The notes under the pieces are model-generated. The model was not told the origin of the DNA, ran no database searches, and was given only the letters and a program-made list of their open reading frames with translations. Position numbers and translations under genes: made by a program. From Bacteroidota bacterium (lineage in GTDB: Bacteria; Bacteroidota; Bacteroidia; Chitinophagales; Chitinophagaceae): a stretch of 64,000 nt of DNA. Of this stretch, positions 33,534 through 42,210 are shown one piece after another (the stretch's first letter is position 1; each line of letters opens with the position of its first letter). The stretch covers positions 186,001-250,000 of the forward strand of contig JADJSG010000003.1 of the NCBI GenBank assembly GCA_016711825.1, written 5' to 3'.

Positions 33534-33605
33534 GGTCAAATGAATGAATTTGATCATTCAATATTTGCATATAATAATAAACATGAACCCTGCCGCTAAA
33601 TAGCC

Positions 33606-33613
33606 TATCTTTG
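33606..33613 (+). promoter_or_regulatory. Putative -7 element (TATCTTTG) of the 125-aa gene
   Basis: Match to TAnnTTTG, 14 bases before the ATG at 33628. Confidence 0.4.
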
Positions 33614-33627
33614 GTTAAATATATTAT

Positions 33628-34005
33628 ATGTCAGAAAAAAATAAAAAACAATTTGGTGTGTGGATGGATACACATCATGCAACCATTATAGGAAAAGAAC
33701 ATGCAGACCAAGGTGCTTTTGTGGTATTGGGACATGCAAAAAATGATGGACCAAACAGTAATTCAAATGAAAATGCAGCCAATCATCAGGAAATCGGATT
33801 GACGCATAAATTTTTTAAAGAAATTGCAGCGTTTATGCCAAATGTTGACCAAATACACTTAACAGGTACAGGTCAAATACAAGAGCAGTTTATGAAGTAC
33901 TTAGCCAATACGCCTCAATATAAAAATGTAGAAGCTTCGGAAAGTACAAGTAATAAAATGAGCGATGAGCAATTGATTACCTTTATCAGCAATCATTTTA
34001 AATAA
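33628..34005 (+). CDS. Conserved small protein, possibly eRF1/baeRF-like
   Basis: A 125-residue soluble protein. It opens FGVWMDTHHATIIG, has an Asn-rich linker (residues about 45-60), and ends with VDQIHLTGTGQIQEQFMKYL, then a Ser/Thr-rich stretch and MSDEQLITFISNHF. The layout (a VWMD strand start, GTG.. loop, terminal helix) recalls the eRF1-like bacterial families (baeRF/Hbs-interacting type), but this is a weak structural impression. It lacks a signal peptide. Function unknown; it stands alone between the NamZ-like and MscS genes. Confidence 0.7.
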   Translation: MSEKNKKQFGVWMDTHHATIIGKEHADQGAFVVLGHAKNDGPNSNSNENAANHQEIGLTHKFFKEIAAFMPNVDQIHLTGTGQIQEQFMKYLANTPQYKNVEASESTSNKMSDEQLITFISNHFK

Positions 34006-34017
34006 GTGTATACCCGA

Positions 34018-34056
34018 TTGGTATAAATAAGCTTTGCTCATAATAAGTTATACCAA
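34018..34056. other. 9-bp inverted repeat (TTGGTATAA/TTATACCAA)
   Basis: Exact 9-base arms separated by 21 bases, starting 13 bases after the stop of the 125-aa gene. It could be a weak terminator hairpin or an operator; no T run follows. Confidence 0.4.
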
Positions 34057-34172
34057 ATGTAATTATTGGATAATCTAAACGATATTGGTCTGATGCTTTT
34101 ATATCTGAAAGTCAGCTTGGCCTAATGAGTCTATTTAGTATGTGTGGTTGTTATTAATCATCGCAAATACAT

Positions 34173-34180
34173 TATTTTTG
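34173..34180 (+). promoter_or_regulatory. Putative -7 element (TATTTTTG) of the mscS-type gene
   Basis: Match to TAnnTTTG, 16 bases before the ATG at 34197; a TTG at 34148-34150 may be the -33 element. Confidence 0.4.
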
Positions 34181-34196
34181 CTGAATCCTATTTTTC

Positions 34197-35024
34197 ATGA
34201 AAGCATTTATTTATAAACTATTCAACGCACCTTTTTTTGAAAACGTAGATTCTTTGGGTGTATTGCCTCGATTGTTTATTGCATGTTGTTTTCTAATCAT
34301 TGCATGGCTTTTTGGATTACAAATCAAAAAGTTGTCAAAGAACAGATTGCGAAAACGTTTTGACGATCCATTGTTGCCGGCTTTTTTAGCCAATATATTA
34401 CGTATCATCATTGTACTTGTGGGTATATTAATGGCACTTAAAGTCATGCAATTAGGCGGTGTAGCTACAAGTTTGATGGCAGGTGCGGGTATCTCAGCTT
34501 TTATTATTGGTTTTGCCTTAAAAGATATAGGTGAAAATTTTTTAGCGGGTATTCTATTAGCTTCAAACAGGCCTTTTAGGGTTGGAGATTTAATAGAATG
34601 CAATAGTATCAAAGGTGTTGTAACAGCACTCAATTTAAAAGATACCGAATTGAAAACAGCCGATGGAAAAGATGTGTATATGCCTAATAGTATGTTGATT
34701 AAAAATCCATTGCAAAACTATACCATCGATGGCTCACACCGGTATGAGTTTTTAGTAAAAATTCAATACCATCCTGATTTGGTAAAAGCTAAAACCATCA
34801 TAGAAGAAATCATGTTCGATATGCAATCAGTGGTCAATGAAGTGCATAAACCTTCTGTTCAATTAATGAATATTTCCAATGGAGGATATGAGTTTAATGT
34901 TTATTTTTGGCTATATACCATTAGTGAAGTTTCATCTTCAAACGTAAAAACACAAGCAATGATTCAAATCGTTGAAAAACTCGGTGTAGCCGGCTTTGCT
35001 TTAGGCAATAGCAAAGAAGATTAA
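34197..35024 (+). CDS. MscS-family small-conductance mechanosensitive channel
   Basis: A 275-residue channel that opens on membrane tension to release osmolytes on osmotic down-shock. Three N-terminal membrane helices (residues about 22-45, 62-85 and 88-112) end in the pore-lining TM3 with Gly/Ala packing (VATSLMAGAGISAFIIGFALKD split between lipid and pore faces), followed by the family motif NRPFRVGDLIE near 122-132 and the cytoplasmic beta and alpha/beta domains. Length is as for E. coli MscS (286). It is a single gene with an inverted repeat at its stop. Confidence 0.93.
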   Translation: MKAFIYKLFNAPFFENVDSLGVLPRLFIACCFLIIAWLFGLQIKKLSKNRLRKRFDDPLLPAFLANILRIIIVLVGILMALKVMQLGGVATSLMAGAGISAFIIGFALKDIGENFLAGILLASNRPFRVGDLIECNSIKGVVTALNLKDTELKTADGKDVYMPNSMLIKNPLQNYTIDGSHRYEFLVKIQYHPDLVKAKTIIEEIMFDMQSVVNEVHKPSVQLMNISNGGYEFNVYFWLYTISEVSSSNVKTQAMIQIVEKLGVAGFALGNSKED

Positions 35025-35045
35025 TGAATGAGGATATTCATTCAT
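35024..35045. terminator. 8-bp inverted repeat at the mscS-type stop codon
   Basis: Arms ATGAATGA and TCATTCAT are exact with a 6-base loop, starting at the last base of the TAA. AAATTTC follows rather than a T run, so termination is uncertain. Confidence 0.35.
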
Positions 35046-35097
35046 AAATTTCTACTTGAATTGATTAATTTCACATTTTAGAAAAGTATACAATAAT

Positions 35098-37389
35098 ATG
35101 CAAAAATCTATACGTAAAAGTGATGCCCTTGATTATCACGCAAAAGGAAGACCAGGTAAAATAGAAGTGATTCCTACCAAAGAAACCAAAACACAAAGGG
35201 ATTTAGGCTTAGCCTATTCTCCCGGAGTAGCTGAACCTTGCAGAGAAATTGCAAAAAATCCTGAAAATGTATATAAGTATACTGCCAAAGGAAATCTGGT
35301 AGCTGTCATTTCAAATGGCACTGCGGTACTTGGATTGGGTGATATTGGCGCATTGGCATCCAAACCTGTTATGGAAGGCAAAGGTTTATTGTTTAAAATA
35401 TATGCCGATATTGATGTATTCGATATTGAGCTGAATTGCAATAATGTAGAAGATTTTATTAAAATAGTAAAAGCCCTTGAACCTACTTTTGGTGGAATCA
35501 ATCTTGAAGATATAAAAGCCCCCGAATGTTTTGAAATAGAAGAGAGACTGAAGAAGGAACTTAATATTCCAATCATGCATGACGATCAGCATGGTACCGC
35601 CATTATCTCTGCCGCCGCTTTACTCAATGCGTTAGAGTTGCAACAAAAAGATATTAAAACAGCAAGTATAGTGGTCAGTGGGGCAGGTGCCTCAGCCATG
35701 GCCTGTTGCAATTTATACATCAAATTAGGGGCAAAAATTGAAAACATCATCATGTTTGATAGTAAAGGTGCTATTACCAAAGATCGAAAAGATATTGATG
35801 CCATGAAGCAACGTTTTGCTACATCACGTAAAATCAAATCGTTGGAGGATGCCATGAAAGGTGCAGATGTATTTATTGGTTTAAGTAAAGGAGGCATCGT
35901 CAATGCAAAAATGCTCAAAGGCATGGCGAACAATCCTATTGTGTTTGCATTGGCAAACCCTGATCCTGAAATTGATTATGAAACAGCTGTGAAAGCCCGT
36001 CCAGACGTAATAATGGCCACAGGCCGAAGCGATTATCCTAACCAAGTCAATAATGTACTTGGGTTTCCGTATATCTTTAGAGGTGCTTTAGATGTCAGGG
36101 CTAAAACAATCAATGAAGCCATGAAATTGGCTGCCGTAAAGGCTTTAGCTTCTTTAGCTAAAAAGCCAGTGCCCGAAATGGTGAATATGGCCTATCAAGA
36201 AAAAAACCTAAGTTATGGACCTACTTATATCATTCCTAAACCCATGGATCCCCGCTTGCTTTCAACCGTTTCGATAGAAGTGGCCAAAGCAGCCGTGAAA
36301 AGTAAAGTAGCCCAAAAAGTGATTACCGACTGGAAGGCTTATGAAGAAGAACTGCAAAACAGATTAGGAAGCGATGATAATATTTTGAAGGTGATTATTA
36401 ACAAAGCCAAACAATACAAACAACGTGTGGTGTTTGCGGATGCTGAAAATTTCAAAACCCTCAAAGCCGCACAAATAGCAAAAGAAGAAGGTATTGCCAT
36501 ACCCATATTATTAGGGAACCTACGCAAAATCAAAGCCATCATTAAAGAAAATAATCTTGAACTGGATGGTATTGAAATCATCGATCCCAAATCGGATGAT
36601 TTAGAAAGCAAAAGAAATATGTATGGAGAAATGCTTTTCAAAAAAAGAAGCAGAAAAGGCTACAATACCTATGAAGCAAAAAAAATCATGCGCGAACGAA
36701 ACTATTTTGGTTGCATGATGATAGAGTGTGGAGAGGCTGATGCACTCATTACAGGGCTTACACGTAAATATCCCGATACTTTAAAACCGGTTTTAGAAAT
36801 TATTGGGGTAGAACCTCAGGTAAATAAAATTGCAGGGATGTATATCATGTTGACACGTAAAGGCCCAATATGTTTTGCCGATACCACCATCAATGAGTTT
36901 CCTACAGCCAACGATTTAGTTGAAATTACTTTACTAGCTGCTGAAAAAATTAAAAATTTAAATATTAAACCTCGGGTGGCTATGCTTTCTTATTCAAACT
37001 TTGGCAGTAGCAACCTGAGTGAAGCAAAAGTAGTGAAAGAAGCTGTTGACTATTTACATCAACATCATCCCGACTTAATTGTAGATGGTGAAATTCAGGC
37101 AAGTGTTGCATTTAATAATGAACTTTTGAAAGAAAATTATCCTTTCAGTGCCCTTATCAACAATAATCCGAATATTTTAATATTTCCTAATTTGTCTGCG
37201 GGTAATATCGCCTATCACCTCATGATGGAGCTTGGCAACTCAGAAGCCATAGGGCCTATATTGCTTGGGTTAAACAAGTCGGTACATGTGCTGCAACTGG
37301 GTAGTAGCGTAAGGCAAATTGTGAATATGGTAGCTATCGCTTCTGTGGATGCTTATGTTAAAAGAAAAAAGAATAAATTAAATGACTAA
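35098..37389 (+). CDS. maeB: NADP-dependent malic enzyme with phosphotransacetylase-like domain (MaeB)
   Basis: A 763-residue fusion that oxidatively decarboxylates malate to pyruvate with NADP. Residues 1-430 form the malic enzyme: YSPGVAEPCREI, IPIMHDDQHGTAII, SGAGASAMACCNLY (Rossmann motif GAGASA), and FALANPDPEI. Residues about 445-760 resemble phosphotransacetylase (Pta): VVFADAENFKTLKAA, ADALITGLTRKYPDTLKP, DGEIQASVAFN and PNLSAGNIAYHL. In MaeB the Pta part is thought to be regulatory, binding acetyl-CoA. The stop overlaps the next gene by 8 bases. Confidence 0.96.
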   Translation: MQKSIRKSDALDYHAKGRPGKIEVIPTKETKTQRDLGLAYSPGVAEPCREIAKNPENVYKYTAKGNLVAVISNGTAVLGLGDIGALASKPVMEGKGLLFKIYADIDVFDIELNCNNVEDFIKIVKALEPTFGGINLEDIKAPECFEIEERLKKELNIPIMHDDQHGTAIISAAALLNALELQQKDIKTASIVVSGAGASAMACCNLYIKLGAKIENIIMFDSKGAITKDRKDIDAMKQRFATSRKIKSLEDAMKGADVFIGLSKGGIVNAKMLKGMANNPIVFALANPDPEIDYETAVKARPDVIMATGRSDYPNQVNNVLGFPYIFRGALDVRAKTINEAMKLAAVKALASLAKKPVPEMVNMAYQEKNLSYGPTYIIPKPMDPRLLSTVSIEVAKAAVKSKVAQKVITDWKAYEEELQNRLGSDDNILKVIINKAKQYKQRVVFADAENFKTLKAAQIAKEEGIAIPILLGNLRKIKAIIKENNLELDGIEIIDPKSDDLESKRNMYGEMLFKKRSRKGYNTYEAKKIMRERNYFGCMMIECGEADALITGLTRKYPDTLKPVLEIIGVEPQVNKIAGMYIMLTRKGPICFADTTINEFPTANDLVEITLLAAEKIKNLNIKPRVAMLSYSNFGSSNLSEAKVVKEAVDYLHQHHPDLIVDGEIQASVAFNNELLKENYPFSALINNNPNILIFPNLSAGNIAYHLMMELGNSEAIGPILLGLNKSVHVLQLGSSVRQIVNMVAIASVDAYVKRKKNKLND

Positions 37390-38329
37390 GCAAACTTCAT
37401 TACCGCTAAAAATTGTAGCCTCTTTATTGTGTATTTTAATTGGCGCTGTATTTGTTTTTTCAGGTTGGTCTAAAATACCTACCCTTGAACAATTTGGTTG
37501 GACTATTGTTGAAACCACTCCGCTCAACTGGACATTAGCTGAATGGAGTGCCCGTTTACTGATCGGTTTAGAACTTTTTTTAGGCGTTTTATTTATTTTT
37601 CATATTCGTCTAAGAACTATTGCTATTCCTATTTCCATTGGTTTGTTACTGATCTTTACCTTGTATTTATTGATGGTGATTAAAACGTATGGCAGTAGTG
37701 GCAATTGTGGTTGTTTTGGTGAACTTATACAAATGACTCCCTTAGAATCAGTGATTAAGAACCTGATCATGTTAGTCATTATTGTCATCATCTATTTTAT
37801 ACAACATGAATTGAAGTTTAAATATCTCGGATTGTTAAGCATCGTGTTGTTGCTACTTTGTATAGCGTTTCCCATTTGGAGAAACCCTCCCGAAAGTATA
37901 TATATATCTGAAAAGGAACCCGATATCAATGAGCCTTTGCCCCTGAGTATGCTGTATGAATCAGCCAATAATCCTCCTCCAGGTATTGAACTTCGAAAAG
38001 GGAAACATGTCATTGCCTTTATGAGCCTTACTTGTGAGTTTTGTCGTAAGGCAGCTAAGCGTATGCGTATCATGAAACAAAAACATCCTGAATTACCTTT
38101 TTTTATCATACTTAATGGCGACAGTAGTCAAATAAAACCATTTTTTGATGATACAAAAGTTGACAACATTGATTATTCTATATTTAATGGTGCTGAGCAA
38201 TTTAAAAAACTCAATAGAGGTACCGCATTACCCACTATTAAATGGATTCAGGACACTACTTTGATACGTGAATCAAACTATATTACCTTAGATGAAGATG
38301 ATATTTTGAAGTGGATGAAAGAAAAGTAA
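37382..38329 (+). CDS. MauE/DoxX-like membrane protein fused to a thioredoxin-like domain
   Basis: A 315-residue fusion. Residues about 10-165 hold four or five membrane helices with an FSGWSKI helix start and a GNCGCFGE loop (Cys109, Cys111), a pattern of MauE/DoxX redox membrane proteins. Residues about 170-315 form a thioredoxin-like domain with Cys218-Glu-Phe-Cys221 and a cis-Pro-like ALPTIKW. The two Cys pairs suggest electron transfer across the membrane into disulfide chemistry. It overlaps the maeB end by 8 bases, so expression is coupled to NADPH-producing malic enzyme; whether that is functional is inference. Confidence 0.82.
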   Translation: MTKQTSLPLKIVASLLCILIGAVFVFSGWSKIPTLEQFGWTIVETTPLNWTLAEWSARLLIGLELFLGVLFIFHIRLRTIAIPISIGLLLIFTLYLLMVIKTYGSSGNCGCFGELIQMTPLESVIKNLIMLVIIVIIYFIQHELKFKYLGLLSIVLLLLCIAFPIWRNPPESIYISEKEPDINEPLPLSMLYESANNPPPGIELRKGKHVIAFMSLTCEFCRKAAKRMRIMKQKHPELPFFIILNGDSSQIKPFFDDTKVDNIDYSIFNGAEQFKKLNRGTALPTIKWIQDTTLIRESNYITLDEDDILKWMKEK

Positions 38330-38624
38330 AAGGAACCTTTTTTTGCGCTCAATAAAATTGAATCCTAAAAATGCATTCAAAAAAAACGATTGAAAGTATG
38401 TAATACAAGCTATACTTTAAATTAATTCAAACGCGGTAATATACTAAATAGATAGCTTATGCATTGAATCATGCAAACATATGTTTTGGCATTATACATA
38501 GGTCTGTCAGATTGCTTGAAATCATATTTTAGTATATAGATATTGAGCTAAAAATTAATACCTATGCTCGTCATCGCAAATTTTTGGCAAGCAATTGAAA
38601 ATATGGGTTGAAACAAATCATGGA
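38330..38624. other. Intergenic stretch, convergent region
   Basis: About 295 bases between the MauE-thioredoxin gene and hddC, which converge. No gene, tRNA or clear terminator with a T run was recognised. Confidence 0.5.
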
Positions 38625-39338
38625 TTACATATCAAAAAAAATAGGTAGATCTTCCTGTGCTTTTTGGTAATCAGCTGGGATGCCAATGTCAATAAAATAT
38701 TTATCCTGCACAAAGCCTAAGAGATCGCGTTCGTTGATATATTTTTCTAAATAATCTTTTTCAAAAGAAAACTTTTTTTCGAAGGGGATGTTTAAAAACG
38801 AATTTCTAAACAAACAATAAACACCACCATTGATATAACCCGATGCCCCAGGCTTTTTCTCTTCAAAGGCAGTAATAAAATGTTCTTCATTCATTTGCAC
38901 TAATCCATATCTATCGGCATGTTGCATTTTCTTTAAGGCGATGGTGCAATCCGCCATTTTTTCTTGTTGTGCCTTTAACATATCATCAAAGTTGACATCA
39001 AAAAACGTATCACCATTGATCACAAAAAAATCTTCGGTATCAGAATAGGGGAGCGCATTGAGTATTGCACCGCCTGTTCCAAGGGGTTCCGTTTCTTCAG
39101 CAAAATCAAAGGCAAATTTAAATTCATTTCGGTGTGAGGTCACATAATCAATAATCATTTCTTTTTGATAACCAACAGAAAAAACAATTTTACAAAAATG
39201 AAATTTCATTAAATGCTGACATACATAATATAGAAATGGTTTGCCATTGATATCGGCCATACATTTAGGTTTATCACTCACTACACTTTTTAAACGTGTA
39301 CCCAGCCCACCTGCTAATATGATACAATCTTTATGCAT
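38625..39338 (-). CDS. hddC: Heptose-1-phosphate guanylyltransferase-like nucleotidyltransferase
   Basis: A ~237-residue NTP-transferase: MHKDCIILAGGLGTRLKSVV (P-loop-like LAGGLGTRL), DKPKCMADI, EPLGTGGAIL and FFVINGDTFFDV carrying the metal Asp, ending GFVQDKYFIDIGIP. This fits HddC, which makes GDP-D-glycero-alpha-D-manno-heptose. The start is set at the ATG at 39336-39338 overlapping the gmhA stop (TAATG); extending 11 codons upstream would add residues unlike the family. Together with gmhA it indicates heptose-containing surface glycan. The HddA kinase and GmhB phosphatase are not here. Confidence 0.88.
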   Translation of the reverse strand: MHKDCIILAGGLGTRLKSVVSDKPKCMADINGKPFLYYVCQHLMKFHFCKIVFSVGYQKEMIIDYVTSHRNEFKFAFDFAEETEPLGTGGAILNALPYSDTEDFFVINGDTFFDVNFDDMLKAQQEKMADCTIALKKMQHADRYGLVQMNEEHFITAFEEKKPGASGYINGGVYCLFRNSFLNIPFEKKFSFEKDYLEKYINERDLLGFVQDKYFIDIGIPADYQKAQEDLPIFFDM

Positions 39339-39913
39339 TATACAAAATATTTTTCTTCTACCAATTGACAAATGATATGTCCAACCATAATATGTGATTC
39401 CTGAATACGAGGCGTGTCGTTGCTTGGAACATTTAGTAGGTAGTCACTTATGTTTTTCATCATTCCACCTGATTCACCGGTAAATCCGATGGTAATCATG
39501 TTTTTGATTTTGGCTGTTTTAAAAGCTTCTACAATGTTTTTAGAATTGCCACTTGTAGAAAGTCCAATAAGCACATCACCAGGTTTGCCAATACCTTGTA
39601 TCATACGACTATAAATAACATCGTAACTATAATCATTGGCCACAGCAGTTATATATGAAGTGTTGCAATGCAAAGCTTCCGCAGGTAATGCCTCCCGATC
39701 GGTATAAAATCGACCACTAAACTCAGCGGCTAAATGTTGTGCATCGGCCGCACTGCCCCCATTTCCGCAAAACAATACTTTTTGACCATTTTTAAATGCC
39801 TGGGTAATCACATCACTGCATTCATTGATTAATTTAATCATGTCTTCATTGTCTAATATGTCCTGCTTTGTCTTGATTGAGGAAGCTATGATTGATTTTA
39901 TTTTATTTTCCAT
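39338..39913 (-). CDS. gmhA: Sedoheptulose-7-phosphate isomerase GmhA
   Basis: GmhA converts sedoheptulose 7-phosphate to D-glycero-D-manno-heptose 7-phosphate, the first step of LPS or S-layer heptose synthesis. 191 residues of the SIS fold: KVLFCGNGGSAADAQHLAAE, FSGRF, ITAVANDYSYDVIYSR, LIGLSTSGNSKNIVEA and the C-terminal ESHIMVGHIICQLVE with the metal His. The downstream hddC start overlaps by one base. The 30-base gap to the GT39-type gene upstream suggests a three-gene transcript. Confidence 0.94.
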   Translation of the reverse strand: MENKIKSIIASSIKTKQDILDNEDMIKLINECSDVITQAFKNGQKVLFCGNGGSAADAQHLAAEFSGRFYTDREALPAEALHCNTSYITAVANDYSYDVIYSRMIQGIGKPGDVLIGLSTSGNSKNIVEAFKTAKIKNMITIGFTGESGGMMKNISDYLLNVPSNDTPRIQESHIMVGHIICQLVEEKYFV

Positions 39914-39943
39914 TGTCGTTTTTTTTTTAATATGTCTTTGATT

Positions 39944-42142
39944 TTATTGAGCGATAGGTACCCCAGCCATTTGATATAATTTCATCGCTTGTTGGGTGTC
40001 TCCTTTTTTTGTGTAAATATCACCCATAAATTTGTAACAACTGCCTCTAATACTTTCATCTTGCGAAGCGGTGTTGAAATTGTTGAGGGCCTGGTTATCA
40101 TTGCCAAGATTCAATTGGGCTATAGCTAAGTAAAAATAGGCTTTGGCATATTGTGGACTTTCGCTGATGATTTGTGAAAAAAGGATTTGTGCATTGGCAA
40201 AATCTCTTTGTTGAATACATAGTATGCCTTTCATTTGTTTGGTTTCCATACTACTGGAATCAATTTTATACGAGCGGTTAATATATCTTTCTGCTTCTGC
40301 CATTCGGTCTGTTTGCATATATATATTGCTCACCATATTCAATACACTTGTATTGCTTGAATCTTTCAATAAGTAATTATTAAAACAAATCAAGGCACTG
40401 TCAATTTGATTGTTTTGTAAAAAGGCATAGGCTTTAATATCTTCATAAGAAGGACGTTTGATTACTGCACATAATGTTTTGCCTTGTATGGAAGCTTTAT
40501 ACACTGTTGAGGCTGGTAGCCATGCATTGCTTTTTATATCTTCGCTTGGAATGAGGGCAATATGAAAAATCACATAATCCCACATTTTGCTATTGCGCTC
40601 TGAGTATCGAATATAATCAAATTTTACATTGTTAGGTTCAGGAAAGTATTTAGTCAACAAATGCACTGCATTACTCAATACGATAATGGTATCCGTATTT
40701 TTATATTTGGGCAATTCTGTTTTTTTAAACCAGTCAGCACATTGTTTTAAACTGTTATAATAATAGTCAACTTCATAATTGCCATAGGCTCCTTTTACAC
40801 CACCAACCAGTTGATTATGATAAGTAACAGTATTAGGAAAGGTAGCTGCAATAAAATAAGCAGGTTCTATCAGTAAAAAAAACAATAAGGCTATACCGAT
40901 CAATTTCACTTTCATCTTTTCAAACATTTCAATGATGCGTTGCCAGCCAAAGGCTGTCAATACGATTATACTGGGAAATATAAACAAAACATGTCGCCAG
41001 GCATGATACACATTTGATTTTGAATAGATAATGTAAGCTAAAGGGAAAAATGCTGTAAAAAATATAAAATAGAGTACAGCAGCATTTTTATTTTTTCTAA
41101 AGCCCCATAAAAATATAAGCATTAATCCTAATCCACTCAAAATAGCCAGGGAGTTGGTAATGATAAAGCTTTTAGGCAAAAAACTTACAGGTAATTCACC
41201 AGAAAATATTTTAGCCCCTTCAAATAACTGACGGATATTTACTTTAAAATTACTCATTTCGCTGAGGGCATTTAAAGGATTGGTGAAGGGATTTTGCAAT
41301 GCATAAGGCCATAATAAACTCCCGGCCAGATATCCCAATACACCTGTAATGAGTACAGGTTTTACAAATGTACCCAAAGCCACTTTTTCTTGCTGTATAT
41401 AGTTTTTTACAATAAACAAAATGCCGGCAAATACGGCTAAGTATGGAATCAACAAAATACCGCCTACACGTATATTGATGGTAGCTCCAATACTGAGTAT
41501 CACCCATAAATAGTCTTTTTTTGAAGGATTAGGTAATCTTTCAAATAAGCGTATCATGAAATAAATAGACATGATATAAGTTGCCGCAAAGGGAATGTCT
41601 TTGGGATTGTTCATGGCATGACCTAAAAAGAAAGGCGAAAGAAACATCAGCCATACCGCAATGATCGCTGCTTGTTCACCCAATATTTTGCGGGTAATTT
41701 TTGCAGCAAAAAACAATGCTAAAAAGCCTGCCCATGCATTTAACAGGTGTCGGGTAACATATTCATCCAATGGCGAAATGGTATTGATTAACGCACAAAT
41801 CAAATCAAATAAGCCTCCATAATATTGAATCACGCCATCACGATTGTAGTTATACACTTTGGCTGCGTTTAGCTCATCTGATGTTCTAAATACAGATTGA
41901 TCACTCCCAAACGAAGTAAAATATTTCAAGATGGTTTTGCCATATTCATTCATATCAACCTCATCTCCACTAAGACCGTAAAAGAAACTCATGGCAGTCA
42001 TAGCTACAAACACTGCGATAAAACTAAACAGCAACAGATTCGTTAAAAGAGGCTTAGGGGTAGATAAAGGTGTGTTTATAGTTTCTTTGGTATACGTGGG
42101 TTCAATGGGAGTGGGGGTATTACTTTTGTTCGTTTTTGACAT
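39944..42142 (-). CDS. GT39/ArnT-like membrane glycosyltransferase with C-terminal TPRs
   Basis: A 732-residue integral membrane protein. A short cytoplasmic Thr/Pro-rich tail (residues 1-32) precedes about ten membrane helices over residues 35-430, with an acidic lumen loop DEVDMNEYGK early, as in PMT/ArnT-type lipid-sugar transferases that use polyprenyl-phosphate sugars. A soluble region from about 440 is followed by TPR-like helices (residues 590-725; ALICFNNYLLKDSSNTSVLN, ERYINRSYKID, AYFYLAIAQLNLGNDNQAL). The TPR extension may recruit a partner. It lies upstream of gmhA-hddC, supporting surface-glycan or protein glycosylation. Sugar and target unknown. Confidence 0.85.
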   Translation of the reverse strand: MSKTNKSNTPTPIEPTYTKETINTPLSTPKPLLTNLLLFSFIAVFVAMTAMSFFYGLSGDEVDMNEYGKTILKYFTSFGSDQSVFRTSDELNAAKVYNYNRDGVIQYYGGLFDLICALINTISPLDEYVTRHLLNAWAGFLALFFAAKITRKILGEQAAIIAVWLMFLSPFFLGHAMNNPKDIPFAATYIMSIYFMIRLFERLPNPSKKDYLWVILSIGATINIRVGGILLIPYLAVFAGILFIVKNYIQQEKVALGTFVKPVLITGVLGYLAGSLLWPYALQNPFTNPLNALSEMSNFKVNIRQLFEGAKIFSGELPVSFLPKSFIITNSLAILSGLGLMLIFLWGFRKNKNAAVLYFIFFTAFFPLAYIIYSKSNVYHAWRHVLFIFPSIIVLTAFGWQRIIEMFEKMKVKLIGIALLFFLLIEPAYFIAATFPNTVTYHNQLVGGVKGAYGNYEVDYYYNSLKQCADWFKKTELPKYKNTDTIIVLSNAVHLLTKYFPEPNNVKFDYIRYSERNSKMWDYVIFHIALIPSEDIKSNAWLPASTVYKASIQGKTLCAVIKRPSYEDIKAYAFLQNNQIDSALICFNNYLLKDSSNTSVLNMVSNIYMQTDRMAEAERYINRSYKIDSSSMETKQMKGILCIQQRDFANAQILFSQIISESPQYAKAYFYLAIAQLNLGNDNQALNNFNTASQDESIRGSCYKFMGDIYTKKGDTQQAMKLYQMAGVPIAQ

Positions 42143-42158
42143 AATGTATATTTCAAGC

Positions 42159-42166
42159 CAAAAATA
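42159..42166 (-). promoter_or_regulatory. Putative -7 element (TATTTTTG) of the GT39-gmhA-hddC operon
   Basis: Minus-strand match to TAnnTTTG, 16 bases before the ATG. Confidence 0.42.
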
Positions 42167-42210
42167 AGGAAAAGCTTCAGACTATCAAAAGAAAGCAAGG
42201 AATGATACGA

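Noticed and set aside
35214..36641. Several long antisense frames across maeB
   Set aside because: They mirror the codon pattern of maeB, have no start context or family features, and are common in AT-rich genes of this size.
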